Notes: generated by a model from the letters alone, not told the origin. A stretch of 64,000 bases of DNA from Candidimonas nitroreducens (GCF_002209565.1 NZ_NJIH01000009.1:1-64000); one strand, 5' to 3'. Shown: positions 16,787 through 30,349, counted from the stretch's first letter. A program made the numbers and translations.

Positions 16787-18144
16787 GCGACACGCTGCCG
16801 CACGTGCCGCCAGACGGCACGGCGGATCAGGCCCGCGGCACGGCGGGCTTTCGCGACACGCTCAATCCGGGCGTGGCGCGGCGCGAGGTCTGGGCCTGGG
16901 CCATGTACGACTTCGCCAATTCCGGCTATACCACCGTGGTGCTCACCACGGTGTTCAGCACGTATTTCGTGGGCGTGGTGGCCGCCGGCAAGCCCTGGGG
17001 CACGCTGGCCTTCACCAGTGCGCTGTCGTTTTCGTACCTGCTGATCATGCTGACCATGCCCACGCTGGGCGCGCGCGCCGACGCCCGCGCGGGCAAACGG
17101 CGGCTGCTGTTCTCGAGCACGGTGGGCTGCGTGGCCTGCACCCTGCTGCTGGCCCTGGTCGGGCCGGGCGACGTGGTGCTGGGCATGGTGATGCTGGCCG
17201 CGTCCAATTACTGTTATTGCATCGGCGAATCGGTGGTGGCGGCGTTTCTGCCCGAAATTGCCCGGCCCAAGGCGCTCGGGCGCGTGTCCGGCTGGGGCTG
17301 GAGCTTCGGCTACTGCGGCGGCATGCTCAGCCTGGGCCTGAGCCTGGCGCTGGTGTCGTGGTCTACGGCACAGGGCGAGCCCGCCAGCCTGTACGTGCCC
17401 AGGGTGATGGTGCTGACGGCGGTCATCTTCGCGGTGGCTGCGGTGCCTTCGTTCGTGTTCCTGCGCGAGCGCGCGGTGGCCACGCATCGGCCGCTGGAAG
17501 GCCTGCTGGGCCGGCTGCTGGCCGCCTGGCGCGATACCGGCAGCCACTTCCGCGACTTCCGCATGCTGCTGTTCTGCGGCGCCTGCTACCAGGCGGGGAT
17601 CACCGTGGTCATCACGCTGTCGGCGGTCTATGCCACCCAGGCCATGGGTTTCACCATGGCGCAGACCATGCTGCTGGTGTTCGTGGTGAACATCGCCGCG
17701 GCGGCCGGCGCCTTCCTGTTCGGCCACGTGCAGGATCGCATCGGCCACAAGCGGGCCTTGGCGCTGACCCTGTGCGGCTGGATACTGATGGTGCTGATCG
17801 CCTATCTGGCGGTCGAGCTGTGGGTGTTTTGGATCGCGGCCACGCTGGCCGGCCTGTGCATGGGCACCAGCCAGAGCGCCGGGCGCGCCATGGCCGGGGC
17901 CTTCGCGCCCCAGCACCGCCTGGCCGAATTCTATTCGCTGTGGACCTTCGCCATTCAGCTGTCGGCCGTGATCGGGCCGCTCTGCTATGGGCTGGTCACC
18001 TGGCTGACCGGCGGCAACCAGCGCACGGCGCTGCTGTGCACCGGCCTGTTCTTCGTCGCCGGGCTGCTGGTGCTGTTGCGCGTCGATTTTGCCCGGGGCG
18101 TGCGTCAGCGCGATACTATGTCTGAGTTTGTCAGTGTTCAGTAA
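16783..18144 (+). CDS. MFS transporter, UMF1 (Atg22-like) family
   Basis: A 453-aa inner-membrane protein with about 12 hydrophobic helices. The N-terminal 'VWAWAMYDFANSGYTTVVLT' is the hallmark of the UMF1 family, and 'LGARADARAGKRR' is an MFS-type loop. It is coupled by ATGA overlap to the GlcG-like gene, so it probably moves a carboxylate or a related solute handled by prpE. Substrate is not known for most of the family. Confidence 0.88.
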   Translation: MSDTLPHVPPDGTADQARGTAGFRDTLNPGVARREVWAWAMYDFANSGYTTVVLTTVFSTYFVGVVAAGKPWGTLAFTSALSFSYLLIMLTMPTLGARADARAGKRRLLFSSTVGCVACTLLLALVGPGDVVLGMVMLAASNYCYCIGESVVAAFLPEIARPKALGRVSGWGWSFGYCGGMLSLGLSLALVSWSTAQGEPASLYVPRVMVLTAVIFAVAAVPSFVFLRERAVATHRPLEGLLGRLLAAWRDTGSHFRDFRMLLFCGACYQAGITVVITLSAVYATQAMGFTMAQTMLLVFVVNIAAAAGAFLFGHVQDRIGHKRALALTLCGWILMVLIAYLAVELWVFWIAATLAGLCMGTSQSAGRAMAGAFAPQHRLAEFYSLWTFAIQLSAVIGPLCYGLVTWLTGGNQRTALLCTGLFFVAGLLVLLRVDFARGVRQRDTMSEFVSVQ

Positions 18145-18204
18145 GGCTGATCGGTTAGGGTAGGGTCATCCCCCGATGCTGGCCGAGCCTGAAAGGAGTC
18201 CTTC

Positions 18205-20190
<1,986 letters not shown>

Positions 20191-20213
20191 CAAGGGTCTC
20201 GGTACAAGCTCAT

Positions 20214-20248
20214 GCAGCGGCCCGCCTCAGGCGGGCCGCTGCCGTTTT
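20214..20248 (+). terminator. Rho-independent terminator of acs
   Basis: Perfect 13-bp stem (20214-20226 with 20230-20242), TCA loop, followed by CGTTTT. Confidence 0.88.
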
Positions 20249-20273
20249 CAGTGTTTCAGTGAACTAGGGGATT

Positions 20274-21170
20274 TTGTTGGGATCGGACTCGCCGGATCAC
20301 TCGGCCTTTGTGCTGATGGGGATCACCGTGCTGCTGTGGGGATTCAGCTGGGTGGTGATGAAGCAGTTGTCGCACCTGATCGGCCCCTTCGACCTGGTGG
20401 CTTCGCGCTACGCGATAGGGTTTCTGGCCCTGCTGGCCATGCTGCTGGTGTCGCGCCAGCCCTTGCGCTGCCCGCCGTTCTGGCTGACGGTGGGCACGGC
20501 CTTGTTCCAGACCACCGCCTTCCAGTGCCTGGCGCAGTTTGCGCTGGTGGCTGGGGGGGCGGGCCACGTGGTGATGCTGTCCTACACCATGCCTTTTTGG
20601 GTGCTGTTGTTTGCCTGGGCCTTGCTGGGCGAACGGCCCGCACCCGCGCACATGGTGGGCTTCGTGCTGGCCGCGCTGGGCCTGGTTTGCGTGATCGCGC
20701 CGTGGCGCGGCCTGGGCGGGATGCTCAGCTCGCTGCTGGCCCTGGCCGGTGGTGCGAGCTGGGGCGTAGGCGTGGTGCTGACCAAGCGCCTGTTCCTGCG
20801 CCATAAGGTCAACGTCATGACGCTGACGGCCTGGCAGATGCTGCTGGGCGCGCTGTTCACGCTGCCCCTGGCCCTGTGGATGCCGCAGATGGCGCCGCAC
20901 TGGGGCGCGCAGCTGGTGCTGGGCCTGCTGTACATGGGGGTGCTGGCCTCGGCGGTGGGCTGGGGCTTGTGGATGATGGTGGTGCGGCGCGTCAGCGCCA
21001 CCGTCGCCGGCATGTCGGCGCTGGGCGTGCCGGTGCTGACCATCATCCTGGCCTGGCTGCTGCTGAACGAGCACCCGACGTGGCTGGACATCAGCGGGGC
21101 CGCGCTGATGATGGCGGGGCTGGTGGTGGTGACGCTGGCGCCGGCGCGTGGTAGGCGGCCGGCGCGCTGA
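20274..21170 (+). CDS. EamA/DMT-family transporter
   Basis: A 298-aa inner-membrane protein with about 10 hydrophobic helices in two EamA repeats ('VLLWGFSWVVMKQLSHLIGPF' region, 'GASWGVGVVLTKRLFL' region). Drug/metabolite-transporter superfamily; likely exports amino acids or metabolites. The start is a TTG (20274 or the next codon 20277) after AGGGGA; no ATG is in place. Substrate unknown. Confidence 0.85.
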   Translation: MLGSDSPDHSAFVLMGITVLLWGFSWVVMKQLSHLIGPFDLVASRYAIGFLALLAMLLVSRQPLRCPPFWLTVGTALFQTTAFQCLAQFALVAGGAGHVVMLSYTMPFWVLLFAWALLGERPAPAHMVGFVLAALGLVCVIAPWRGLGGMLSSLLALAGGASWGVGVVLTKRLFLRHKVNVMTLTAWQMLLGALFTLPLALWMPQMAPHWGAQLVLGLLYMGVLASAVGWGLWMMVVRRVSATVAGMSALGVPVLTIILAWLLLNEHPTWLDISGAALMMAGLVVVTLAPARGRRPAR

Positions 21171-21186
21171 AAGACGCGCCAGCGCC

Positions 21187-22833
21187 CTACATGCCGTTGT
21201 AGACCGGCCCTTCGCCGCCTTGCGGGGCGACCCAGACGATATTCTGCGTGGGATCCTTGATGTCGCAGGTCTTGCAGTGCACGCAGTTCTGCGCGTTGAT
21301 CTGCAGGCGGTCTTCGCCGGTTTCGGTCTTGACGAATTCGTATACCCCCGCCGGGCAGTAGCGCGCCTCGGGGCCGCCGTAGCGGGCCAGATTCACCGCC
21401 ACCGGCACGCTGGGGTCTTTAAGTGTGAGGTGGATGGGCTCGTTCTCGTCGTGGTTGGTGTTCGAGATGAAGACCGAGCTGAGGCGGTCGAAGGTGAGCT
21501 TGCCGTCGGGCTTGGGGTAGTCGATGCGGGCGCATTCGGCCGCCGGCTTCAGGTTGGCGTAGTCGGGCTTGCGGCGATGCAGCGTCCAGGGCATGCGGCC
21601 CTTGAGCAGCCATTGCTCGATGCCGGTCATGAGCGTGCCCATGGTGCGGCCCTTCTTGAACCATTGCTTGAAGTTGCGCGCCTTGTTCAGTTCCGGGTAC
21701 AGCCAGGATCGCTCGAACGCGGCCGGGTAGGCCAGCAGCTCGTCCTGGCTGCGGCCGGCCTGCAGGGCCTCGAAGGCGGCTTCGGCGGCCAGTGCGCCGG
21801 TCTTGATGGCGGCGTGGCTGCCCTTGATGCGCGAGGCATTCAGGAAGCCGGCCTCGCAGCCCACCATGACGCCGCCGGGGAAACAGAGCTTGGGCAGCGA
21901 CAGCAGGCCGCCGGCGGTCAGGGCGCGCGCGCCGTAGGCGATGCGTTTGCCGCCCTCGAAGGTCGGGCGGATGGCCGGGTGCGTCTTGTAGCGCTGGAAT
22001 TCTTCGAACGGGGAAAGCCAGGGGTTGGCGTAGTCCAGTCCGACCACCAGGCCCACCGCCACCAGATTGTCGTTCAGGTGGTACAGGAACGAGCCGCCGT
22101 AGGTGTCGGCGTCCAGCGGCCAGCCGGCGGTGTGCACCACCAGCCCGGGCTGCGAGCGTGCCGGATCGACTTCCCAGAGTTCTTTGATGCCGATCGCATA
22201 GCTTTGCGGGTCGCGCCCGGCGTCCAGCTTGTAGCGCTCGATGAGCTGGCGGCCCAGCTGGCCGCGCGCGCCTTCGGCGAAGATGGTATAGCTGGCGTGC
22301 AATTCCATGCCGGGCTGGTAGCTGGCGGTGTGCGAGCCGTCGCGCGCCACGCCCATGTCGCCGGTGGCCACGCCGCGCACGGCGCCCGACTCGGTGTAGA
22401 GGATTTCGGTGGCGGCAAAGCCCGGGAAGACTTCCACGCCCAGGGCCTCGGCCTGTTCGCCCAGCCAGCGGGTGAAGTCGCCCAGCCGCACGATGTAGTT
22501 GCCATGGTTGCGGAAGCACTGCGGCAGTAGCCAGCCGGGCGTGGCACGTGCGCCTTTGCGCGTCAGGAACAGGAATTTGTCTTCCGTGACCGCAGTGTTC
22601 AGCGGCGCGCCTTTTTCCTTCCAGTCGGGGATGAGCTCGGTCAGTGCCTGCGGATCCATGACGGCGCCGGACAGGATGTGGGCCCCGATCTCACCGCCTT
22701 TTTCCAGTACACAGACGCTGGTTTCCCGGCCCTGTTCGGCCGCCAGCTGCTTCAGGCGTATTGCCGCGGACAGGCCGGCGGGCCCCCCGCCGACGATCAC
22801 CACGTCGTATTCCATCGATTCGCGCTCGGCCAT
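21187..22833 (-). CDS. Electron transfer flavoprotein-ubiquinone oxidoreductase
   Basis: ETF-QO, 548 aa, carries electrons from ETF (fatty-acid and amino-acid oxidation) to ubiquinone at the inner membrane. The start at 22833 has AGGGAGA 9 nt upstream. FAD-binding 'VVIVGGGPAGLSAAIRLKQL' is at the N-terminus. The 4Fe-4S ligands lie in the C-terminal ferredoxin-like domain (Cys of 'CPAGVYEFV' and the NCVHCKTCDIK cluster). It is convergent with the EamA gene, with 16 nt between the stops. Confidence 0.95.
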   Translation of the reverse strand: MAERESMEYDVVIVGGGPAGLSAAIRLKQLAAEQGRETSVCVLEKGGEIGAHILSGAVMDPQALTELIPDWKEKGAPLNTAVTEDKFLFLTRKGARATPGWLLPQCFRNHGNYIVRLGDFTRWLGEQAEALGVEVFPGFAATEILYTESGAVRGVATGDMGVARDGSHTASYQPGMELHASYTIFAEGARGQLGRQLIERYKLDAGRDPQSYAIGIKELWEVDPARSQPGLVVHTAGWPLDADTYGGSFLYHLNDNLVAVGLVVGLDYANPWLSPFEEFQRYKTHPAIRPTFEGGKRIAYGARALTAGGLLSLPKLCFPGGVMVGCEAGFLNASRIKGSHAAIKTGALAAEAAFEALQAGRSQDELLAYPAAFERSWLYPELNKARNFKQWFKKGRTMGTLMTGIEQWLLKGRMPWTLHRRKPDYANLKPAAECARIDYPKPDGKLTFDRLSSVFISNTNHDENEPIHLTLKDPSVPVAVNLARYGGPEARYCPAGVYEFVKTETGEDRLQINAQNCVHCKTCDIKDPTQNIVWVAPQGGEGPVYNGM

Positions 22834-23090
22834 TTGTCGCAATCTCCCTTTGTTCCGTATGCGTTGGTATGGTGTGTATATCGCGGCACGCGGGGCCGCG
22901 GCGCGCCGCGGCCTGCCCGGGCGAACCTGTTTGGGGCAATTGTATTGCACTCCGGCTTGTGGCTTCGCCGCTGCCAGCGTCCGGTTGCGGCCCCGGCTGC
23001 GATGGCGGGCCATGATGGCCAGCCGTTATACTTGACTACGGGCGCCGCCATGCGCCGCTGCGCAAAGCAATTCTGGAGGCAAGGTCATTC

Positions 23091-23528
23091 ATGCAGGCTG
23101 CAGATTCTTCGGGCGCACCGCGTGTGGGCGCTACATTCCGCCACGCGGTGCCTTTGCGCTGGGGTGACCAGGACGCGCTGAATCACGTCAACAACACGCT
23201 GTATTTCCGCTATCTGGAAGAGACCCGCATCAGGCTGTTCGAGCAGGCCGGCATCGTGCTGCCTTCGGCCCGCGTGATGGTGCTGGCGCATGCCTCGCTG
23301 GATTTCCTCAAGCCCATGCTGTATCCGGCCACGGCGGTGGTGGTCATGCAATTGACGCGGGTCGGCCGCTCGAGCATAGAATTCGACGTACTGATAGAGT
23401 GCGAGCATGAGCCGGGCGTGGCCTACGCCAAGGGCCGCGAAGTCTTGGTAGGCACCGATGCGGCCAGCGGTCGCTCGCTGCCGTGGTCCGAGCAAGAGCT
23501 GGCCGCGCTGGCCCGCAGCCTGGTCTGA
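23091..23528 (+). CDS. Hotdog-fold acyl-CoA thioesterase
   Basis: A 145-aa thioesterase of the 4-hydroxybenzoyl-CoA thioesterase/YbgC type. The active-site pattern 'RWGDQDALNHVNNTLYFRYL' has the catalytic Asp and the typical HVNN. GGAGG precedes the ATG. It stands between ETF-QO (divergent) and the CoA-transferase genes and probably hydrolyses a short-chain or aromatic acyl-CoA. Confidence 0.88.
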   Translation: MQAADSSGAPRVGATFRHAVPLRWGDQDALNHVNNTLYFRYLEETRIRLFEQAGIVLPSARVMVLAHASLDFLKPMLYPATAVVVMQLTRVGRSSIEFDVLIECEHEPGVAYAKGREVLVGTDAASGRSLPWSEQELAALARSLV

Positions 23529-23553
23529 ACATGCGCGCCGGCCTGGGTTTGCG

Positions 23554-23610
23554 GCGCAGCGCGCGGCGCATGGCGGGTCGGCCCCGGTTTGCGGGCGCCG
23601 CGCGCTGCGC
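23554..23610. repeat. 16-bp perfect inverted repeat (hairpin) after the thioesterase gene
   Basis: Arms 23554-23569 and 23595-23610 are exact reverse complements, with a 25-nt loop. The structure lies 26 nt after the thioesterase stop. With no U tract, it is more likely an mRNA-end or processing structure than a classical terminator. Confidence 0.6.
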
Positions 23611-23735
23611 GGGCCTGCGCGGCTCGGCCTACGCGGCCCGGCTTGTGCGGCCCAGAATGATGCGCAAGGCTGGCGTACGGGCCGGCACAAGAATTTCAAG
23701 GTGAGTACTTTTTATTTTCAAAAAGGATCAAGGTA

Positions 23736-24434
23736 ATGGAAAAAGTCTATGCAAGTGCCGCAGAAGCACTCAAAGGCGTAGTTGCCGATGGCCAGACCAT
23801 TGCGGTAGGAGGCTTCGGCCTTTGCGGCATTCCCGAGGCGCTGATCGCGGCCCTGCGGGATTCCGGGGTGCACGGCCTGACCTGCATCAGCAATAACGCG
23901 GGCGTCGACGGCTTCGGCCTGGGCCAGTTGCTCAACACCCGCCAGGTCAAGAAGATGATTGCCTCGTACGTGGGCGAGAACAAGGAATTCGAACGCCAGT
24001 ACCTGGCCGGCGAACTCGAACTGGAATTCACGCCGCAGGGCACGCTGGCCGAGAAGCTGCGCGCCGGCGGCGCCGGCATTCCGGCCTTCTTCACGCGCAC
24101 CGGCGTGGGCACAGTGGTGGCCGACGGCAAGGAAATCCGCGAGTTCGACGGCGAAAAGTACGTCATGGAGCGCTCGCTGGTGCCCGACGTGTCGCTGGTC
24201 AAGGCCTACATGGCCGACCGCAGCGGCAACCTGGTGTTCCGCAAGACCGCGCGCAACTTCAATCCGAACGTGGCCATGGCGGGCAAGATCACCGTCGTCG
24301 AGGTCGAGAAGCTGGTGGACATCGGCGCCATCGATCCCGATGCCGTGCACCTGCCCGGCATCTACGTGCAGCGGATCGTGGTCAACGCCCACCCCGAGAA
24401 ACGTATCGAACAACGCACCGTGCGCAACGCCTAA
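23736..24434 (+). CDS. scoA: 3-oxoacid CoA-transferase subunit A
   Basis: Alpha subunit of succinyl-CoA:3-ketoacid CoA-transferase, 232 aa. The opening 'DGQTIAVGGFGLCGIPEALI' and 'TCISNNAGVDGFGLGQLL' are family motifs. AAGGATCAAGG lies before the ATG. The B subunit follows 12 nt downstream. The pair activates acetoacetate or a similar 3-oxoacid using succinyl-CoA, allowing ketone-body or polyhydroxybutyrate breakdown. Confidence 0.93.
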   Translation: MEKVYASAAEALKGVVADGQTIAVGGFGLCGIPEALIAALRDSGVHGLTCISNNAGVDGFGLGQLLNTRQVKKMIASYVGENKEFERQYLAGELELEFTPQGTLAEKLRAGGAGIPAFFTRTGVGTVVADGKEIREFDGEKYVMERSLVPDVSLVKAYMADRSGNLVFRKTARNFNPNVAMAGKITVVEVEKLVDIGAIDPDAVHLPGIYVQRIVVNAHPEKRIEQRTVRNA

Positions 24435-24446
24435 GGAGAACAAACC

Positions 24447-25100
24447 ATGGCATGGACTCGTGATGAAATGGCGGCGCGCGCCGCACGCGAATTGCAGGAC
24501 GGCTTCTACGTCAACCTGGGCATAGGCCTGCCCACGCTGGTGGCCAACCATGTGCCTCCTGGCGTCGAGGTATGGCTGCAGTCCGAAAACGGCCTGCTGG
24601 GCATCGGGCCTTTCCCCACCGAAGACGAAATCGACGCCGACCTGATCAACGCCGGCAAGCAGACCGTCACCACGCTGCCGGGCTCGTCGATCTTCGCCTC
24701 GGCCGACTCGTTCGCCATGATACGTGGCGGCAAGATCAACCTGGCCATACTCGGCGCCATGCAAGTGTCGCAAAAGGGCGACCTGGCCAACTGGATGATC
24801 CCGGGCAAGATGATCAAGGGCATGGGCGGCGCCATGGATCTGGTGGCCGGCGTGGGCAAGGTGGTCGTGCTCATGGAGCACGTGGCGCGCAAGAAGGACG
24901 GCACCGAAGACCTGAAGCTGCTGCCCGAATGCACGCTGCCCTTGACCGGCGTGGGCGTGGTCGACCTGATCATTACCGACCTGGGGGTCATGGAAGTCAC
25001 CCCCGACGGCCTGAAGCTCAAGGAACTGGCGCCCGGCGTCACCGTGGACGAGGTGCAGGCCAAGACGGGGGCCAAGCTGGACGTCTCGGCGGTCGCCTAG
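24447..25100 (+). CDS. scoB: 3-oxoacid CoA-transferase subunit B
   Basis: Beta subunit, 217 aa. The catalytic Glu that forms the CoA thioester is in '[14 protein letters not shown]'. '[16 protein letters not shown]' is the N-terminal signature. AAGGAGA is placed 7 nt before the ATG. It works as a heterotetramer with the A subunit encoded just upstream. Confidence 0.93.
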   Translation: MAWTRDEMAARAARELQDGFYVNLGIGLPTLVANHVPPGVEVWLQSENGLLGIGPFPTEDEIDADLINAGKQTVTTLPGSSIFASADSFAMIRGGKINLAILGAMQVSQKGDLANWMIPGKMIKGMGGAMDLVAGVGKVVVLMEHVARKKDGTEDLKLLPECTLPLTGVGVVDLIITDLGVMEVTPDGLKLKELAPGVTVDEVQAKTGAKLDVSAVA

Positions 25101-25308
25101 GGAAAGTTTGGCTCAAGTGTTTACTGAGTTTTCCCGGCGCTTGTCTGATGCAATGCTGCGAAGAGTGTAAATACCTGAACTGAAAACGCTCTAGTGCGGC
25201 TCACCCCGAAAGGGGTGCCGCGCTGGCGGGGCCGGGTGGTTCCGCGGCTGCGCCTGCTGGGCGCCGGCACCCATGCGGTAGCGCCGCGGCGCGTTGTATC
25301 ATGACCGT

Positions 25309-25337
25309 GCCCCCCTTTGTGGGGGGCGCGGTTTTTT
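25309..25337 (+). terminator. Rho-independent terminator before the aminopeptidase gene
   Basis: Stem GCCCCCC / GGGGGGC with TTTGT loop, then GCGG and seven T. A second hairpin with a GAAA tetraloop (CACCCC/GGGGTG, 25202-25217) lies upstream. Both separate the CoA-transferase operon from the next gene. Because the terminator ends only 17 nt before the aminopeptidase start, it could also work as an attenuator. Confidence 0.7.
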
Positions 25338-25353
25338 TCAAGGAATATTTATC

Positions 25354-27150
25354 GTGGCCAGTTCCGTACACGCCGACCGCATCGCCGCCTTGCGCGTGGC
25401 GATGGCGGCGCAACGGGCCGATGCGTGCATCGTGCCCTCGTCCGACCCGCATTCGTCCGAGTACCTGCCCGAGCACTGGCAGGCGCGCAGCTGGCTCAGC
25501 GGCTTCGGCGGCTCGGCCGGCACGCTGGTCGTGACGGCAAAGTTCGCCGGCCTGTGGACCGACAGCCGCTACTGGGAACAGGCCGAGCACGACCTGGCCG
25601 GCACCGGCATACAGACCATGCGCGCCGGCGCCGAAGGCGTGCCCAGCTTCATCGACTGGCTGGCCGCGCAGCTGCCTTCGGGCAGCAAGGTGGCCGCCGA
25701 CGGGCAGGTGCTCAGCCTGCGGGCCTACGGGCAGTGGCAGGCGGCGCTGGGCCAGCACGGCATCGCGCTGGACACGAACACCGATCTGGCCGGCTCGGTC
25801 TGGGCCGGCCGCCCCGGGCTGCCGCAGCGGCCCGTCTACGAGCACCTGCCGCCGTATGCCTGCCGCACGCGCGCCGAGAATCTGCGCGCGGTACGCGCGG
25901 CGCTGGCCGAGCAGGGGGCGGACTGGCACTGGATCTCGTCGCTGGACGACATCGCGTGGCTGCTCAATCTGCGCGGCAGCGACGTGTCGTACAACCCCGT
26001 GTTCGTCGCGCACGCGCTGGTGGGGCGCGACAGCGCCTGCCTGTACGTCGGGCCGGGCAAGATCGATGCTGAGCTATGCGCGGTGCTGCGGCGCGACGGC
26101 GTGGACGTGCAGCCCTACGATGCGGCGGGCACGGCCCTGGCCGGGCTGGCGCAGGGGCAGAAGCTGCTGGTCGACCCGGCACGCACCACGGTGGGCGTGC
26201 TGGCGGCGGCCGCCTATGTCGACCGCGTCGAGGCGGTCAACCCCTCGCACCTGCTGAAGTCGCGCAAGACCGACGCCGAGCTGGCGCACGTGCGCGAATC
26301 CATGGAGCAGGACGGCGCCGCCCTGTGCGAGTTCTTCGCCTGGTTCGAGGCCGCGCGCGCCAGCGGCGAGACCATTACCGAACTGACGGTGGACGAGCGC
26401 ATCTGCGCGGCGCGGGCGCGCCAGCGCGATTTCGTCTGCCCGAGCTTCGGCACCATCGCGGCCTACAACGCCAACGGCGCGATGCCGCACTACAGCGCCA
26501 CCGAACAGTCGCATGCCGAGATCCGCGGCGATGGCCTGCTGCTGATCGATTCGGGCGGGCAGTACCAGGGCGGCACTACCGACATCACCCGGGTGCTGGC
26601 GGTGGGCCAGCCCTCGCCAGAGCAGCGGCGCGACTACACGGTGGTGCTCAAGGGCATGATCGCGCTGTCGCGCGCGGTGTTTCCGCGCGGCACGCCGGGG
26701 CCCATGCTGGACGCCATCGCGCGGCTGCCGATCTGGCAGGCGGGTGTGGAATACGGGCATGGCACGGGCCACGGCGTAGGCTATTTCCTGAACGTGCACG
26801 AAGGGCCCCAGGCGATTTCCTACCGCACGCCGGTCAACCCCTACATGGGCATGGAGCCGGGCATGATCACCTCGAACGAGCCGGGCCTGTACCGGCCCGG
26901 CCGCTGGGGCATACGCATCGAGAACCTGGTGGCCAACCGCCCCGCGGCACGCACCGAGTTCGGCGAGTTCCTGCGCTTCGAAACCCTGACGCTGTGCCCC
27001 ATAGACCGGCGCTGCATCGAGCGCGACATGCTGGAGGCGGGCGAAATCGCTTGGCTGGACGCCTATCACGCCGAGGTGCGCGAGCGCCTGCTGCCGCGCG
27101 TGCAAGGGGCGGCGCGCCAGTGGCTCGAGGACTGGACCCGGCCGCTCTAA
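25354..27150 (+). CDS. Aminopeptidase P family (M24B) metallopeptidase
   Basis: Xaa-Pro aminopeptidase of the long, creatinase-domain type, 598 aa, cytoplasmic. The start is GTG at 25354 with AAGGAA 8 nt upstream; the upstream frame runs through the terminator. Two N-terminal creatinase-like domains precede the pita-bread domain with metal ligands in 'IDSGGQYQGGTTDITR' (two Asp), 'GHGTGHGVG' (His), 'TSNEPGLY' (Glu) and 'IRIENLV' (Glu). Cleaves N-terminal residues before proline. Confidence 0.92.
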   Translation: MASSVHADRIAALRVAMAAQRADACIVPSSDPHSSEYLPEHWQARSWLSGFGGSAGTLVVTAKFAGLWTDSRYWEQAEHDLAGTGIQTMRAGAEGVPSFIDWLAAQLPSGSKVAADGQVLSLRAYGQWQAALGQHGIALDTNTDLAGSVWAGRPGLPQRPVYEHLPPYACRTRAENLRAVRAALAEQGADWHWISSLDDIAWLLNLRGSDVSYNPVFVAHALVGRDSACLYVGPGKIDAELCAVLRRDGVDVQPYDAAGTALAGLAQGQKLLVDPARTTVGVLAAAAYVDRVEAVNPSHLLKSRKTDAELAHVRESMEQDGAALCEFFAWFEAARASGETITELTVDERICAARARQRDFVCPSFGTIAAYNANGAMPHYSATEQSHAEIRGDGLLLIDSGGQYQGGTTDITRVLAVGQPSPEQRRDYTVVLKGMIALSRAVFPRGTPGPMLDAIARLPIWQAGVEYGHGTGHGVGYFLNVHEGPQAISYRTPVNPYMGMEPGMITSNEPGLYRPGRWGIRIENLVANRPAARTEFGEFLRFETLTLCPIDRRCIERDMLEAGEIAWLDAYHAEVRERLLPRVQGAARQWLEDWTRPL

Positions 27151-27268
27151 GGCCCTGCGCGGGCGGTGCCACCCGCAGCGCGGGCCTTGGTGCGGCCTGC
27201 TGTTTTGAACGGGGCGGGGCAGGCCGCCAGGGGGGCGCAGCGGCTGCATGAGGGCCGGGCGTCCCGGC

Positions 27269-28980
<1,712 letters not shown>

Positions 28981-29018
28981 GGGCCGCGCGCCTGCCCGGC
29001 GCGCAGGCGCCGCGGCCC
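28981..29018 (+). repeat. Strong hairpin in the pyrG-kdsA spacer
   Basis: A 15-bp stem with a single bulged base (28981-28995 with 29003-29018) and a 7-nt loop begins right after the pyrG stop. It has no U tract. It may protect the pyrG mRNA end or lower transcription into kdsA. Confidence 0.55.
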
Positions 29019-29069
29019 GGGCCGGCCGCGCCGGCGCTTGCCGGGCGGCATCCACGACGAGGTATATCT

Positions 29070-29924
29070 ATGAGACTGTGCAACTTCGAGGCGGGCCTGA
29101 ACCAGCCGTTCTTCCTGATCGCCGGGCCTTGTGTGGTGGAGTCGCGCCAGATGGCCTTCGACACGGCCGGCCGCCTGCAGGAAATCACCAAGCGGCTGGG
29201 TATTCCGTTCATCTACAAGAGTTCTTTCGACAAGGCCAACCGCAGCTCGGATCGCTCGTATCGCGGCCCGGGCATGGGCGCGGGCCTGCAGATCCTGGCC
29301 GATGTGCGGGCGCAGCTGGGCGTGCCGGTGCTGACCGACGTGCACGAGATCGGGCAGGTATCGGAGGTGGCGGCCGCGGTCGACGTGCTGCAGACGCCGG
29401 CATTCCTGTGCCGGCAGACCGATTTCATTCATGCCTGCGCGGCGAGCCTGAAGCCGGTGAACATCAAGAAGGGGCAGTTCCTGGCGCCGCACGATATGCT
29501 GCAGGTGGTGGCGAAGGCGCGCAATGCCGCGATCGAGGCCGGCGGCGACGGCGGCAACATCATGGTGTGCGAGCGCGGCGCTTCGTTCGGCTACAACAAT
29601 CTGGTGTCGGACATGCGCTCGCTGGCAATCATGCGCGAGACGGCTTGCCCGGTGGTGTTCGATGCGACGCATTCGGTGCAGCTGCCGGGCGGGCAGGGCA
29701 CGTCGTCAGGCGGGCAGCGCGAGTTCGTGCCGGTGCTGGCCCGGGCGGCGGTGGCGGTGGGGGTGGCCGGGTTGTTCATGGAAACGCACCCGAATCCGTC
29801 CAAGGCGCTGTCGGACGGCCCGAATGCGGTACCCTTGCATCATATGGACGCGCTGCTGCGCTCGCTGCAAGAAATCGACGCCAGTGTGAAGCGGCACGGT
29901 TTTATCGAGGATGATTTCGAGTGA
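29070..29924 (+). CDS. kdsA: 3-deoxy-8-phosphooctulonate (KDO-8-P) synthase
   Basis: Condenses arabinose-5-phosphate and phosphoenolpyruvate for the KDO of lipopolysaccharide; 284 aa. Motifs are '[11 protein letters not shown]', '[12 protein letters not shown]', '[13 protein letters not shown]' and '[12 protein letters not shown]'. A weak GAGG ribosome site precedes the ATG. Its presence shows a Gram-negative envelope with LPS. Confidence 0.96.
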   Translation: MRLCNFEAGLNQPFFLIAGPCVVESRQMAFDTAGRLQEITKRLGIPFIYKSSFDKANRSSDRSYRGPGMGAGLQILADVRAQLGVPVLTDVHEIGQVSEVAAAVDVLQTPAFLCRQTDFIHACAASLKPVNIKKGQFLAPHDMLQVVAKARNAAIEAGGDGGNIMVCERGASFGYNNLVSDMRSLAIMRETACPVVFDATHSVQLPGGQGTSSGGQREFVPVLARAAVAVGVAGLFMETHPNPSKALSDGPNAVPLHHMDALLRSLQEIDASVKRHGFIEDDFE

Positions 29925-30064
29925 TGGCCAGGTGCGCCGGCATTGCGTCTATGTGCTTGGCGCCGGGTTTCATTGGGAAGGTTTTCGCTTGATGGCCGCG
30001 CCTTGCGTTTGCGGGGGCTTTCGGGGCGCCGCGAAGCAGAAGATTGTGTGACTGGGAGATAGTT

Positions 30065-30349
30065 GTGACTGCGTATTTGATTGCCAATGTGGATGTGACC
30101 AAGCCGGAAAAGTACGAGGAGTACAAGCGTTTTTCGTCGCTGGCGATGCGCGCGGCGGACGCGAAGGTGCTGGTGCGCGGCGGCAAGACTTTGGGGCTGG
30201 AGGGCGAGACGCCGACTCGCACGGTGGTGCTGGAATTCAATTCGCTGGCCGCGGCCAAGGCTTTCTACAATTCGTGGCAGTATCGCCGCGCGCGCAATGT
30301 GCGGGAGGGCGCGGCGGTGATGACGATGTATGTGGTGGAAGGGGCCTGA
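30065..30349 (+). CDS. DUF1330 family protein
   Basis: A 94-aa ferredoxin-like dimeric alpha/beta protein of the DUF1330 family ('TAYLIANVDVTKPEKYEEYK', 'VVLEFNSLAAAKAFYNS'). The start is GTG at 30065 with GGGAG 6 nt upstream. Such genes commonly follow kdsA or eno in Alcaligenaceae. The biochemical role is unknown. Confidence 0.8.
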   Translation: MTAYLIANVDVTKPEKYEEYKRFSSLAMRAADAKVLVRGGKTLGLEGETPTRTVVLEFNSLAAAKAFYNSWQYRRARNVREGAAVMTMYVVEGA

